Counted from the first letter of the stretch, positions 42,641 to 51,231 are shown. The stretch is 56,504 nucleotides of DNA from Saprospiraceae bacterium (GCA_027486765.1 JAIXOO010000451.1:1-56504), one strand, 5' to 3'. Notes: a model not told the origin generated them from the letters alone. Numbers and translations are program-made.

Positions 42641-42717
42641 CGGTGCTACGCACCTTAAACTCTGTTCTCCGTTCCCTTAGCTATTGACGTTGCGCGGCTA
42701 ATGCCGCTGGTCGTAAG
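42641..42717. repeat. Second copy (half) of the nested palindromic element
   Basis: CGGTGCTACGCACCTTA (42641-42657) and CTATTGACGTTGCGCGGCTA (42681-42700), continuing to GCCGCTGGTCGT, correspond to the right half of the element at 20495-20571. Word order and orientation are the same. Each half retains its own small stem (GGTGCtacGCACC; GCGGCtaatGCCGC). It ends about 20 bp before the kinase-like gene. Confidence 0.75.
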
Positions 42718-42735
42718 CCAAAGTTTTTTCGGTTC

Positions 42736-43257
42736 ATGAAAAATCATTATTCCAAAACGCTATCTTTTGGTGATAACAACACCGTCATTGCCCTTTCAGA
42801 AACGGAAGCAGGGAAATTATTTAAAGAAGATACCCGCTCAGACATTGGGTCTGAAGCAGACAAAATGAAGTTTGCCAACAGCATCAATGATTTAGTGGTG
42901 AAATTCCTACGATTGGAAGTTTTTGGCGAAGATTCGGAAATGCTGGTCATGGAACGGCTTTTCCCATATGATTTCCGAGCCTTTGAATACGAAAAGCGGG
43001 AGCTATTTTTTGATGTTTTTGAAAGCGAATTGGAACAATTGCACAAAGCGGGTTTTGTTCACCGCGATTTGCGTCGGCCCTCAGATATGCCGGGCCTTAC
43101 CTTCGACAATGTCTTTTTAACCAATACCGGAATTCGCCTGATTGATGTGGGTATTTCAGCTTTAAAAACCCAAGTTGGACCTAAACTCTTTGACCGTTTT
43201 ATAGAACAAGAACGGAAAGAGTTAGAAGCTTTCCGTTCTTTCTTTTTGTCGCGATAG
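42736..43257 (+). CDS. Minimal protein-kinase-like protein
   Basis: A 173-residue protein that keeps only the core of a protein-kinase fold. It has GKLFK (Lys27/Lys30) as possible ATP lysine, Glu40 as a possible alpha-C glutamate, His109-Arg110-Asp111 (FVHRDLRRPSD) as catalytic loop, a FDNVF loop with Asn125, and LIDVG (Asp137) in place of DFG. A Gly-rich loop is not obvious, and the large C-lobe helices are mostly missing, so it is far shorter than the usual ~260 residues. It could be an active small-molecule/RIO- or Kdo-kinase-like enzyme, or a pseudokinase. It lies alone, ending in a very strong hairpin shared with the convergent gene. No family name is certain. Confidence 0.6.
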   Translation: MKNHYSKTLSFGDNNTVIALSETEAGKLFKEDTRSDIGSEADKMKFANSINDLVVKFLRLEVFGEDSEMLVMERLFPYDFRAFEYEKRELFFDVFESELEQLHKAGFVHRDLRRPSDMPGLTFDNVFLTNTGIRLIDVGISALKTQVGPKLFDRFIEQERKELEAFRSFFLSR

Positions 43258-43265
43258 GGGCGATA

Positions 43266-43367
43266 AAAAAATAAGTGATCATTTTGCCAGAGGATTAGAT
43301 AAGTAAACGTTTCATTTCAAGTGGCTTATCTAATCCTCTGGCTCAGGAAAAATGATCACTTATTTTT
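43266..43367. terminator. Very long bidirectional terminator-like hairpin
   Basis: An inner 18-bp perfect stem (GCCAGAGGATTAGATAAG at 43286-43303 with 43325-43342) is extended by an outer 19-bp stem (AAAAATAAGTGATCATTTT with its complement at 43349-43367). Only a short bulge interrupts the right arm. T-runs flank both ends. It lies between the convergent kinase-like and hypothetical genes. Confidence 0.75.
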
Positions 43368-43382
43368 GCCCCACTACTTAGC

Positions 43383-44324
43383 CTAATTTTCCCCCGTCTT
43401 CTTCTTACCAGTCGGATTGCCCCGATCGTAAATGGCGTTCTTTTTGGCGTTCAGCGGTGTTGGTGTAGGCGCTTCATCCAAAATTTGTGTTTCCAACTTA
43501 TCGAAATACGCCAATTTCCCTTGTTCAATTTTGAAACCTTCATAAGTACCATCGGGCACATTCACAGGGCCGGATTTGGCGGTGCCATTGAAGGGGATCA
43601 GGTGGTCATAGATGATCATGCCCATGGCTTCGTCCCAGTTCATTTTTACACTGGTTTCGGCGCTGTATTCCAGCAGAAGACGATTTACCGGCCCCTCATT
43701 GTTGATGGTTTTAGGGAAAACGGGCGCACCAAACACCACTTGATCGTCTTTAAAGGTCAAGACATCAATGACTTTACGGCGTTTGAAAAAGGAATAGGTA
43801 TCCAGTCCAAAAAGCAAATACTTAGGTCCGGCAGGATCATTGATTTTCAGGATGTTGTAATAAATCACCCCGTACCAGTTGTCTGGCCCGCTGACTGTCT
43901 GTTGTACATCTTCAATCTTAGCCGAACGATCCACCAGGGGATACATCTTTAATTCGGGGCTGTTCATTTGAATTACCCCATAATAATGGTAAGTATTGTC
44001 GTCGACAAAAAGCTGCCAGGTGAAAATTCGGAAGGTACTGTCGGGTGCATACTGAATGGAAATCGGTTTGAGCCGTGAAAATTTGTATTGGTAGGAATTG
44101 GTGACTTTTAGCGCTTTTTTCAGCGTCAAGATCATCTTCCGGGTAGCCGCAAAACGACTTTCGGGCAATGAATCATTGATGATCAGAAAGGAAAGCACAC
44201 CCAGGGTGTCTTCGTAGAGTTTGAGTTCCTTTTGAGCCGTACTGCTCAGTTTGACTTTGTTTTGGGCTTGGCCAAATACGGGAATCAATAGGCTGAAAAC
44301 GAGCAAGAAAAACAGATTACGCAT
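43383..44324 (-). CDS. Conserved secreted protein of unknown function
   Basis: A 313-residue protein with a Sec signal peptide (MRNLFFLLVFSLLIPVFGQAQ). The mature part has helical and beta-rich segments without a motif I recognise: SYQYKFSRLKPISIQYAPDSTFRIFTWQL, then YHYYGVIQMNS, then WYGVIYYNI. The C-terminal ~35 residues are a low-complexity Pro/Thr/Lys tail (APTPTPLNAKKNAIYDRG). Similar secreted proteins seem to be common in Bacteroidota, but no function is known to me. It is convergent with the kinase-like gene and monocistronic. Confidence 0.8.
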   Translation of the reverse strand: MRNLFFLLVFSLLIPVFGQAQNKVKLSSTAQKELKLYEDTLGVLSFLIINDSLPESRFAATRKMILTLKKALKVTNSYQYKFSRLKPISIQYAPDSTFRIFTWQLFVDDNTYHYYGVIQMNSPELKMYPLVDRSAKIEDVQQTVSGPDNWYGVIYYNILKINDPAGPKYLLFGLDTYSFFKRRKVIDVLTFKDDQVVFGAPVFPKTINNEGPVNRLLLEYSAETSVKMNWDEAMGMIIYDHLIPFNGTAKSGPVNVPDGTYEGFKIEQGKLAYFDKLETQILDEAPTPTPLNAKKNAIYDRGNPTGKKKTGEN

Positions 44325-44392
44325 GGCTTGAATTGATGGTTATTACGCCACATTAACGACAGAAGTACATTTTATTATTGCAAAAATTAAGT

Positions 44393-44428
44393 TAAAAAAA
44401 AGCGCTTCAGCCGAATAGACTGAAGCGC
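44393..44428 (-). terminator. Rho-independent terminator of the acyl-CoA dehydrogenase gene
   Basis: GCGCTTCAG (44402-44410) and CTGAAGCGC (44420-44428) form a 9-bp GC-rich stem. On the minus strand it is followed directly by a run of about eight T. It lies 74 bp after the stop codon. Confidence 0.88.
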
Positions 44429-44501
44429 ACTCAACAAACACTTAGTAACTTATGAATACAATACGCTAGGTCAGTAAACAACTAGACCGTTATTAGTTAG
44501 G

Positions 44502-46298
44502 CTATAATGCATATTCGTTTGCGTCAATCAATACATCGGCAACCATCCGGCGCAGGGTTTTGACGTTTTGAGCAGGGTATTTTGTAAAGCGCTTCAAGCC
44601 CATCAACATCGTACGCAGCAAGTCTCCTTCGGCAAAAGAAGCCAGTGCATCGGTGCCATTTTTGTTCATCCGCAGCGTAGCATCGTGGATGAACACTCTC
44701 AAGATGGCGTCATATACCTCCTGATTTACTTTGCCTGTCATCCCCGCCAGCTTTTCAACCCGCAGCAAGAGCGATTCCGCCAGGAACAAATCCGACAACA
44801 TATCGGCTACGTTCATGATGATTTCTTGCTCATTTTTCAGGTCAAGTTTGCCTTCCATTTGCAATTTTGCAGCAGCACCGGCCACCATCAATACTGCTTT
44901 TTTAAAGTCTTTGACGGCTTTGCGCTCTTCTGCATAAGGGCCTTCTTCTTTCGCGAAGCCAGGCATAGAAGCCAACTCTTTTTGTACCTCCCAGGCTGGT
45001 CCAACGATATCGAGAGCACCTTTCATGGCGCGTTTGAGCAACATATCGATGCTCAAGAGTCGGTTGATCTCGTTGGTGCCTTCGTAAATGCGGTTGATGC
45101 GTGCATCTCGGTAAGCGCGTGCGGCGGTTCCTTCTTCGGAAAAGCCCATACCGCCGTGTACTTGTAGGGTTTCATCTACCACAAAATCCAGGGCTTCAGA
45201 ACCGGTTACTTTCAGGATGGAACATTCGATGGCATATTCTTCGGCAGCTTTGAGTTTGGACTGGGCGAAATCCAGACCTTGGGCTTCGTACTCCTGTTTT
45301 TTCAGTTCCAACATGTTGGAAACCCGATACAAGGCCGATTCAGTGGAAAAAATACGGATGCTTTGTTCCGCCAATTTGTGCTGGATGGCTCCGAAACTGG
45401 CAATCGGCACGCCAAACTGAATGCGCTCATTGGCATAACGAATTGCAGTAGTCACGCTGTATTTTGCGCCACCCAAACTCAGTGAACACAATTTGAAACG
45501 GCCAATGTTCAGCGCGTTGAATGCAATCAAGTGGCCTTTGCCGATTTGTCCCAAAACATTGTCGGCGGGTACTGGGGCATTTTCAAAAAACACCTGACGG
45601 GTAGAAGAACCCTTGATGCCCAATTTTTTTTCTTCGGCGCCCAAAGTTAAACCGGGGGTATCGCGTTCGACAATAAACCCGGTGAATTTATCGCCGTCGA
45701 TTTTGGCAAACACGATAAACAAGTCAGCGAATCCCGCATTGGAGATCCACATTTTTTGCCCATTGAGCAGATAGTTTTTGCCATCAGCACTAAGGTCAGC
45801 CCGAGTTTTGGCAGCCAAAGCATCCGAACCAGAGCCCGGCTCAGTGAGACAGTAGGCGGCCTTGAGTTCGCCGTTGATCAGGCGAGGCAGGTATTTCTGC
45901 TTTTGCTCTTCGGTACCAAAATACAGGATCGGCAGCATCCCGATACCGATATGAGCCGCAAAAGAAACAGTGAATGCTCCAGCTGGGCCGAGTGCATCAC
46001 CAATGAGGGTGTTGGTATTGGTGTCCAATTCCATCCCGCCGTAAATTTCAGGCATATGGGTACCTAGGAGGCCTAATTCAGCCATTTTTTCCAACAAACG
46101 TGGCGCGATGTTGTCCTCCTGGTGTTCGATTTTTTCAATGTTGGGGAAAATTTCATTGTGCAGGAAATCTCGAACGGTCTCCTGTATCATCATTTGCTCT
46201 TCAGTCAGTTCCTCAGGGATAAAAATGTCTTCTGCCAGGGAATCTTTGATCAGAAATTCACCTCCCTGAAGCGCGGTTTTGGTCATAACAGCTTCCAT
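44502..46298 (-). CDS. Acyl-CoA dehydrogenase (long C-terminal domain)
   Basis: A 598-residue flavoenzyme. It has the ACAD signatures AAYCLTEPGSGSDALAAKT and QKMWISNAGFADLFIVFAK. Further on come ERIQFGVPIASFGAIQHKLAEQ and LQVHGGMGFSEEGTAARAYRDARINRIYEGTNEINR, which contains the catalytic-base region of long-chain types. The C-terminal ~170 residues are the extra helical domain of VLCAD-like enzymes. It catalyses the first oxidation step of fatty acid beta-oxidation. It is monocistronic. Two identical 16-bp palindromes lie in its upstream region, and a clear terminator follows the gene. Confidence 0.95.
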   Translation of the reverse strand: MEAVMTKTALQGGEFLIKDSLAEDIFIPEELTEEQMMIQETVRDFLHNEIFPNIEKIEHQEDNIAPRLLEKMAELGLLGTHMPEIYGGMELDTNTNTLIGDALGPAGAFTVSFAAHIGIGMLPILYFGTEEQKQKYLPRLINGELKAAYCLTEPGSGSDALAAKTRADLSADGKNYLLNGQKMWISNAGFADLFIVFAKIDGDKFTGFIVERDTPGLTLGAEEKKLGIKGSSTRQVFFENAPVPADNVLGQIGKGHLIAFNALNIGRFKLCSLSLGGAKYSVTTAIRYANERIQFGVPIASFGAIQHKLAEQSIRIFSTESALYRVSNMLELKKQEYEAQGLDFAQSKLKAAEEYAIECSILKVTGSEALDFVVDETLQVHGGMGFSEEGTAARAYRDARINRIYEGTNEINRLLSIDMLLKRAMKGALDIVGPAWEVQKELASMPGFAKEEGPYAEERKAVKDFKKAVLMVAGAAAKLQMEGKLDLKNEQEIIMNVADMLSDLFLAESLLLRVEKLAGMTGKVNQEVYDAILRVFIHDATLRMNKNGTDALASFAEGDLLRTMLMGLKRFTKYPAQNVKTLRRMVADVLIDANEYAL

Positions 46299-46332
46299 AA
46301 GTATATCGTGTTTGTACGTTCGATGAAAGAAT

Positions 46333-46348
46333 TAGCGAAAATTCGCTA
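46333..46348. promoter_or_regulatory. Palindromic operator 1
   Basis: TAGCGAAAATTCGCTA: 7-bp arms around AA, centred 42 bp upstream of the acyl-CoA dehydrogenase ATG. The exact reverse complement occurs at 46397-46412. It has the size of a TetR- or GntR-type operator; a fatty-acid/acyl-CoA-responsive repressor is the natural guess. Confidence 0.7.
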
Positions 46349-46396
46349 CAAAAATAAGCGCAAGTTTTGAATTTGTAAAGCCTTGATGTGATTTTT

Positions 46397-46412
46397 TAGC
46401 GAATTTTCGCTA
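46397..46412. promoter_or_regulatory. Palindromic operator 2
   Basis: TAGCGAATTTTCGCTA, the reverse complement of the site at 46333. It is extended to 10-bp arms by flanking TTT/AAA. Centre-to-centre distance is 64 bp, close to six helical turns, so both sites face the same side of the DNA. It is nearer to the divergent SIMPL-like gene (start 46482). Confidence 0.7.
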
Positions 46413-46481
46413 AAATTATTTTTTCACCTAAAAAATTAAAGGAACTTTAACGGCGTTTAATCGATTCAAAACAATCCAGTC

Positions 46482-47495
46482 ATGAGAAAACACCTTATCC
46501 CTATGGCCATTGGCCTCAGTTTTTGTACTTTCCTACAGGCTCAGGTAATGGGCAATTACGCCGAGCAAAAAAAGCAAAGCAACGAGTACCAGCAGGTACA
46601 ATCGAATGCTAACCTCAATGCCCAGTACCGCTCCATTCCCCGCAGCGCCAAATTGACCGACGACAACAGCATTGAAATCACGATCAATACGATGTCCAAC
46701 CAGCGGGCCAGTTCTTACACTGCAGTATTCACCATGTTGCAAGTAGCTAGAACAGCCGATGAAACGAACACTTTGCTCAACAATCGTTTGAATAATTTCC
46801 TGAACGACCTCAAAAACCTGGGTATTTCAGAAACGGACGTTTATGTTGATATGGTCAATTTTTTGCCCAAATACGAGTACGATGTGAGCAAAAAGATGTT
46901 TTCCAAAAAAACGCTCACTGAGATTCCCAAAGGTTTTGAATTGCAAAAAAACATCCACATTCGATACACCAAGCCCAGCATCCTGGATCAGATTGTGACA
47001 GCTGCGGCCAAGCAGGAGATCTACGATATCGTGAAAGTGGATTATTTCATCAAAGACCAGCAGCAGGTGTATCAGGAATTGCGTACCCTGTCCTTTGATT
47101 ACCTCAAAGACATCAAGGAATCCTATGCCAAAATGGGCATTAAATTGGATTCAGCTTATACTGTCACAGCGGAGAATGCCTGGGTGGCTTACCCCACGAA
47201 TCGGTACGAGAGTTACCAGGCTTTTAGTACCCAGTCATTGGATGCTTCGGAAAAAAACAACTCGGTGGTACAACCTGCGGATAAACCTACGCTGCGCTTT
47301 TACAATGCCGTAGCGGCGAATGATTACGACATCGTGATCAATCCAGAAATATTGGAGCCAGCGGTGCAGTTTTCGTACAACCTTGCGGTAAGGTTTAAGA
47401 TGCCGGAGGCTAAGCCGAAGGTGAAAACGGAGGTGAAGAAGGAGTTCATTTTGGTGACGCCGACGGGGGAGGTGAAGAGCTTAAAAATCGAATAA
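46482..47495 (+). CDS. Secreted SIMPL/DUF541-like protein
   Basis: A 337-residue protein with signal peptide MRKHLIPMAIGLSFCTFLQAQ. The mature part resembles the SIMPL (DUF541) fold: RASSYTAVFTMLQVARTADETNTLLNNRLNNFLNDLKNLGISETDVYVDMVNFLPKYEYD is the typical pattern of paired strands and a helix. A second half reads ELQKNIHIRYTKPSILDQIV. The C-terminal end has a Lys/Val-rich segment (KPKVKTEVKKEF). SIMPL proteins are periplasmic and of unclear role. It is divergent from the acyl-CoA dehydrogenase and shares its operator region. Confidence 0.7.
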   Translation: MRKHLIPMAIGLSFCTFLQAQVMGNYAEQKKQSNEYQQVQSNANLNAQYRSIPRSAKLTDDNSIEITINTMSNQRASSYTAVFTMLQVARTADETNTLLNNRLNNFLNDLKNLGISETDVYVDMVNFLPKYEYDVSKKMFSKKTLTEIPKGFELQKNIHIRYTKPSILDQIVTAAAKQEIYDIVKVDYFIKDQQQVYQELRTLSFDYLKDIKESYAKMGIKLDSAYTVTAENAWVAYPTNRYESYQAFSTQSLDASEKNNSVVQPADKPTLRFYNAVAANDYDIVINPEILEPAVQFSYNLAVRFKMPEAKPKVKTEVKKEFILVTPTGEVKSLKIE

Positions 47496-47506
47496 CCATA
47501 GATTGT

Positions 47507-47599
47507 CTTAGGTGTACCTTAAGTGTCTTGGGATTCTTAGGTGGTAAAAAACCTTATTTCACCACCTAAGAATCCTAAGACACTTAAGGCACACCTAAG
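47507..47599. repeat. Dispersed inverted repeat, CTTAGGTG family, copy 3 (terminator-like)
   Basis: The 39-bp arms 47507-47545 and 47561-47599 pair at 37 of 39 positions around a 15-nt loop. Words are TCTTAGGTG and CACTTAAGG. It fills the whole gap between two convergent genes. The GATTCTTAGGTGGTAAAAAA word links it with the elements at 22801 and 31140, though the CCTGCG core is absent here. Confidence 0.85.
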
Positions 47600-47600
47600 G

Positions 47601-48572
47601 TTAGAAATTCATTTTGCTCAAATTCGCAAATGAATTCTTCAAAGTCGCCTCTGGTGTTGGCGTCAGATCTCGTTCCAGGTAAAAATGTTCCACCCCGGAT
47701 TTTTGCCCAGCTTGGAGCATCTTCTGAATATCAAATACCCCCGTACCTGGATCAGCCATTTTAGAGAACACCGCCATCCACTGATCTGGAGTCCCACCAT
47801 CGCCACTGAATCGCACTTTTTCCGCTGCATCTTTGATGTGCATCAATTTGAAGCGCCCAGGGTAACGGTTCAGGTAATCCACCGGATCGGCACCCGCCGC
47901 ACTCATCCAAAAGATATCCAATTCAAACTTGACGTTTTTGCTGTCGGTATTTTGCAGGAGGTAATCCATGGGGATCACTCCGTCCATTTTGGCGTGTTCA
48001 AAACCGTGGTTGTGGTAAACGAAGGCCATGCCATAGGTTGCCATCTGTTGGCCAAACCCATTAAATTCATCCGTCAGGCGTTTGTAATGATCCAAAGTAC
48101 GTCGATCGTTGATGTCACTGAGGGCGGGCAGGGCCAGGTATTTTACCCCAAGTGGTGCAACTGCATCCAACGTAGCTTTGAGGTTTTTGCGGAAGGTGAT
48201 CAAATCCAGGTGCATGGAGGGCGTTTTGAGCTTATAATCGCTCAACATGGTTTTGACCTCGGCCAAAGTGTGGCCATAAAAGGCATTGCGTTTGAAGCCC
48301 AACTGTGCGGCCAAAGGTTTCCATCCTTCAATCGTTTCAGGAGCACTGAAAGGGTAGGGACCAAAAAACTCCACCTCTTTGTAGCCAATTTCGCTCAGCA
48401 ATTGCAGGGTTCCCTTAAGGTCTTTGTCCACCATTTGTGGGATGGAAAACAATTGTACCCCCAGGTTTTTCTTCTTTTTAGTCATATCGTCCATTAAGTT
48501 TTGGGCAAACGGACTCAGTGCGAAAGCCGTTGCCCAGCCTGTGCTTTTGATGAATTGTCGACGATGCAGCAT
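47601..48572 (-). CDS. Sugar phosphate isomerase/epimerase (xylose isomerase-like TIM barrel), exported
   Basis: A 323-residue protein. The N-terminal MLHRRQFIKSTGWATAFALSPFAQ has a twin-arginine (RRQFIK) export signal. The TIM barrel follows: LGVQLFSIPQMV, SMHLDLITF, AFVYHNHGFEH, KFELDIFWMSAAG, KLMHIKDA and FYLERDL. The His and Glu residues in these strands form the metal site. Related exported proteins act on unusual sugars or inositol-like compounds; the substrate is unknown. It is convergent with the SIMPL-like gene through a long hairpin. Confidence 0.9.
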   Translation of the reverse strand: MLHRRQFIKSTGWATAFALSPFAQNLMDDMTKKKKNLGVQLFSIPQMVDKDLKGTLQLLSEIGYKEVEFFGPYPFSAPETIEGWKPLAAQLGFKRNAFYGHTLAEVKTMLSDYKLKTPSMHLDLITFRKNLKATLDAVAPLGVKYLALPALSDINDRRTLDHYKRLTDEFNGFGQQMATYGMAFVYHNHGFEHAKMDGVIPMDYLLQNTDSKNVKFELDIFWMSAAGADPVDYLNRYPGRFKLMHIKDAAEKVRFSGDGGTPDQWMAVFSKMADPGTGVFDIQKMLQAGQKSGVEHFYLERDLTPTPEATLKNSFANLSKMNF

Positions 48573-48756
48573 GATTCAGGATTTTGCAGGGTTGAAAATT
48601 GAAAGGTCGAAAAAAAAAAGCTGTGAGGCAATGCTTCAATGTGTATTTTTTACACAAAGATTTTAGTCGAACAGATAGTTAAGCCTATCTTAAAGTGTTT
48701 GTCTTAAACCATCCTTTTCTCTTTTTTTGGGTTCCATTAGAAAAACCTCGTTGTAT

Positions 48757-51216
48757 ATGCAGAAATTTACCCTTTTCCTCCTATTTACCCTTGCTTGTAA
48801 TGGATTGTTTGCTCAACTATCGGGCAAGTTGACAGATACCGAAGGTGGACCTTTACCCTTTGCGAGTATTTACCTCAAAGGCAGTACCAATGGCACAACC
48901 AGTAACATCAATGGCGAATACAGCCTTAGTGTCGGTCCAGGAACCCACGAAGTGATCTTTCAATACATTGGTTACGAGTCAAAAACGATTCGGGTGAACA
49001 TGACCAGGGAGCCACAAAAACTCGATGTATCGCTTAAGGAAGCAGCAATAGAACTCAGTGAATTTGTGGTGCGTTCCAACGCTGAAGATCCCGCCTATCC
49101 CATCATTCGGGCAGCCATCAAAAAACGGGAATTTTACCGGGATCAGGTGGAAGAATACCGTTGCGATGCTTACGTGAAAGGCAATATTGGTTTTGACAAA
49201 ACGCCTAAAAAGATCATGGGGCAGGAAATTGGGACCATGGGCGGGCTTTTGGATAGCACTGGCAAAGGTATCATTTATCTTTCCGAGTCGCGCTCGACTT
49301 TGTTCTTCCGTCAACCTGATCAGTACCGGGAAGAGATGATTTATTCCAAAGTAGCGGGCAACGATCAGGGATTCGGGTTCAACCGGGCGCAGGATATGGA
49401 TTTTAGTCCTTACGATCCTTATTCCAATTTGGGTCGTCGGATCGTTTCTCCAATTGCCGACAATGCCTTTTTTTACTACAAATACAAACTCATCGGGACC
49501 ATCAGAGATGATCAAGGGCAGGTGATCAATAAAATCCAGGTCATTCCCAAACGCAGTGAAGACCCCGTTTACCGTGGTTACATTTACATAGTGGACCAGG
49601 ACTGGGCAGTGCAGTCGGTAGATTTTATGTTGTTGCAATCAGCCATCAAACAACCGGGTCTGGATTCCCTCTGGATCAAACAACTCTTTTTCCCAGTTCC
49701 CAATGTGGAAGATGTATGGCGGACTTTTTCGGTCAATATTCGTTTTAAAGCTGGAGCATTGGGTTTTAAACTGGTGGGTAGTTTTACCTCGGTTCTGAGC
49801 AATTACGACATCAAACCAGTTTTGGATAAAAAGTTTTTTGGCAAAGAAGTGTTCATTGTCAAAGAAGGCGCCAACGATCAATCTCAGGCATTTTGGGACA
49901 CCCTTCGCCCTATCCCACTCACCGCCGAGGAATCGCGTGACTACGTCAAAAAAGACAGCCTACAAACCATCTGGAAATCCAAACCTTACAAGGATTCCAT
50001 CGACAAGAAAAACAACAAATTTACATTCATGAAACTCCTGACGGGCTACAATTATAATCGCTCGTTTTATCGGGAGTATTTCAGTGTGGATTCTCCTATC
50101 GGAACCATCCAGTACAATACGGTGCAGGGATACAATGCGGCGCTCAAGCTTGGCTACAATAAAAATTACGACGAATACGACATGAAGTGGTACCGGCTGA
50201 ATGGTGAACTGAGTTATGGTTTTTCTGAAAAAAAGCTACGGGTTTGGGGAAGTTATGTACGCCAATTGGAAGGTAATCGGCGCACCCAGATTTCGCTCAA
50301 TGGCGGGCGTAGGGTCGCACAATTCAATGCTGGAGAGCCGATTACTCCGATTGTCAATTCGGTCTATTCCCTACTGGCGCGCCACAACTACATGAAATTG
50401 TATGATAAAGTATCGGCGCGATTTGGTTTCAGCCGCGAGCTGACCAACGGCCTTCGAATGAACACCGCCCTGGAATGGGCCAATCGAAGTAGCCTGGAAA
50501 ATACGACTGACCAAAGCTGGTACCAACGCGACGACCCCAACCGCCGGGCTTTCACACCCAATCTGCCCGCTGCGGCTCCCCGTAGTTTTGACCAAAGCCG
50601 AGCACTGACCTTTGATTTGAATTTAAGTTACCGTCCTGGCCAAAAATACTACGTGTATCCTGGCCGTAAATACGCTGCTGATAACAAATCGCCCGAATTT
50701 TTCCTCAATTACCGCCTGGGAGCAGGGGATGTGAATTATCAATTGCTCAGTGTCGCCATTGAAGAAGATGAACTTCCCCTGGGTGCCTGGGGTTTTTCAC
50801 AATTCAGAGTTCAGGCGGGCACTTTTTTGAAGCGCAATGAGCTGGAATTTATGGACTTCATGCACTTCAACGGCAATCAAACCATTCTGGGCGATCAGGA
50901 GCGCTACATGAACAGCTTTTTGCTTTTGCCTTATTATGATTACTCCACGGATCGCTCCTTTTTCCAGGCGCATTGGCAACATCATTTTGAAGGCGCAATC
51001 CTGGATTGGATTCCATTGGTTAAAAAACTGGGCTGGAAACTGGTCTTGAGTGGGCATTTCTTGCAAGTAGAGCAGAAGAAAAACTACCTGGAGCTGGCTG
51101 CGGGCATTGAAAATGTGGGTTTTGGGGTGTTCCGCTTGTTCCGTTTTGACATGGCGGTTTCCCGACAGGCTGGCGGGAAATGGAATGTAGGGCCAGTTTT
51201 TGGAATTAGTTTGTAG
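48757..51216 (+). CDS. DUF5686 outer-membrane protein with carboxypeptidase-like regulatory domain
   Basis: An 819-residue outer-membrane protein. The ATG at 48757 begins the signal peptide (MQKFTLFLLFTLACNGLFAQ); an in-frame TTG at 48727 would add ten residues. Residues ~22-105 are a CarboxypepD_reg-like/TonB-receptor-like Ig domain (LSGKLTDTEGGPLPFASIYLKGS, NINGEYSLSV). The remaining ~700 residues are a DUF5686 region with many amphipathic strands and a C-terminal aromatic-rich barrel that ends KWNVGPVFGISL. The function is unknown. Related proteins in Bacteroidota are membrane-anchored and linked to envelope or nutrient functions. Confidence 0.9.
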   Translation: MQKFTLFLLFTLACNGLFAQLSGKLTDTEGGPLPFASIYLKGSTNGTTSNINGEYSLSVGPGTHEVIFQYIGYESKTIRVNMTREPQKLDVSLKEAAIELSEFVVRSNAEDPAYPIIRAAIKKREFYRDQVEEYRCDAYVKGNIGFDKTPKKIMGQEIGTMGGLLDSTGKGIIYLSESRSTLFFRQPDQYREEMIYSKVAGNDQGFGFNRAQDMDFSPYDPYSNLGRRIVSPIADNAFFYYKYKLIGTIRDDQGQVINKIQVIPKRSEDPVYRGYIYIVDQDWAVQSVDFMLLQSAIKQPGLDSLWIKQLFFPVPNVEDVWRTFSVNIRFKAGALGFKLVGSFTSVLSNYDIKPVLDKKFFGKEVFIVKEGANDQSQAFWDTLRPIPLTAEESRDYVKKDSLQTIWKSKPYKDSIDKKNNKFTFMKLLTGYNYNRSFYREYFSVDSPIGTIQYNTVQGYNAALKLGYNKNYDEYDMKWYRLNGELSYGFSEKKLRVWGSYVRQLEGNRRTQISLNGGRRVAQFNAGEPITPIVNSVYSLLARHNYMKLYDKVSARFGFSRELTNGLRMNTALEWANRSSLENTTDQSWYQRDDPNRRAFTPNLPAAAPRSFDQSRALTFDLNLSYRPGQKYYVYPGRKYAADNKSPEFFLNYRLGAGDVNYQLLSVAIEEDELPLGAWGFSQFRVQAGTFLKRNELEFMDFMHFNGNQTILGDQERYMNSFLLLPYYDYSTDRSFFQAHWQHHFEGAILDWIPLVKKLGWKLVLSGHFLQVEQKKNYLELAAGIENVGFGVFRLFRFDMAVSRQAGGKWNVGPVFGISL

Positions 51217-51231
51217 GTTTTGTTGGTTGAT

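Noticed and set aside
47685-48497. A 270-codon plus-strand frame antisense to the sugar isomerase-like gene
   Set aside because: No domain; the sense frame has a Tat signal and the full TIM-barrel pattern.
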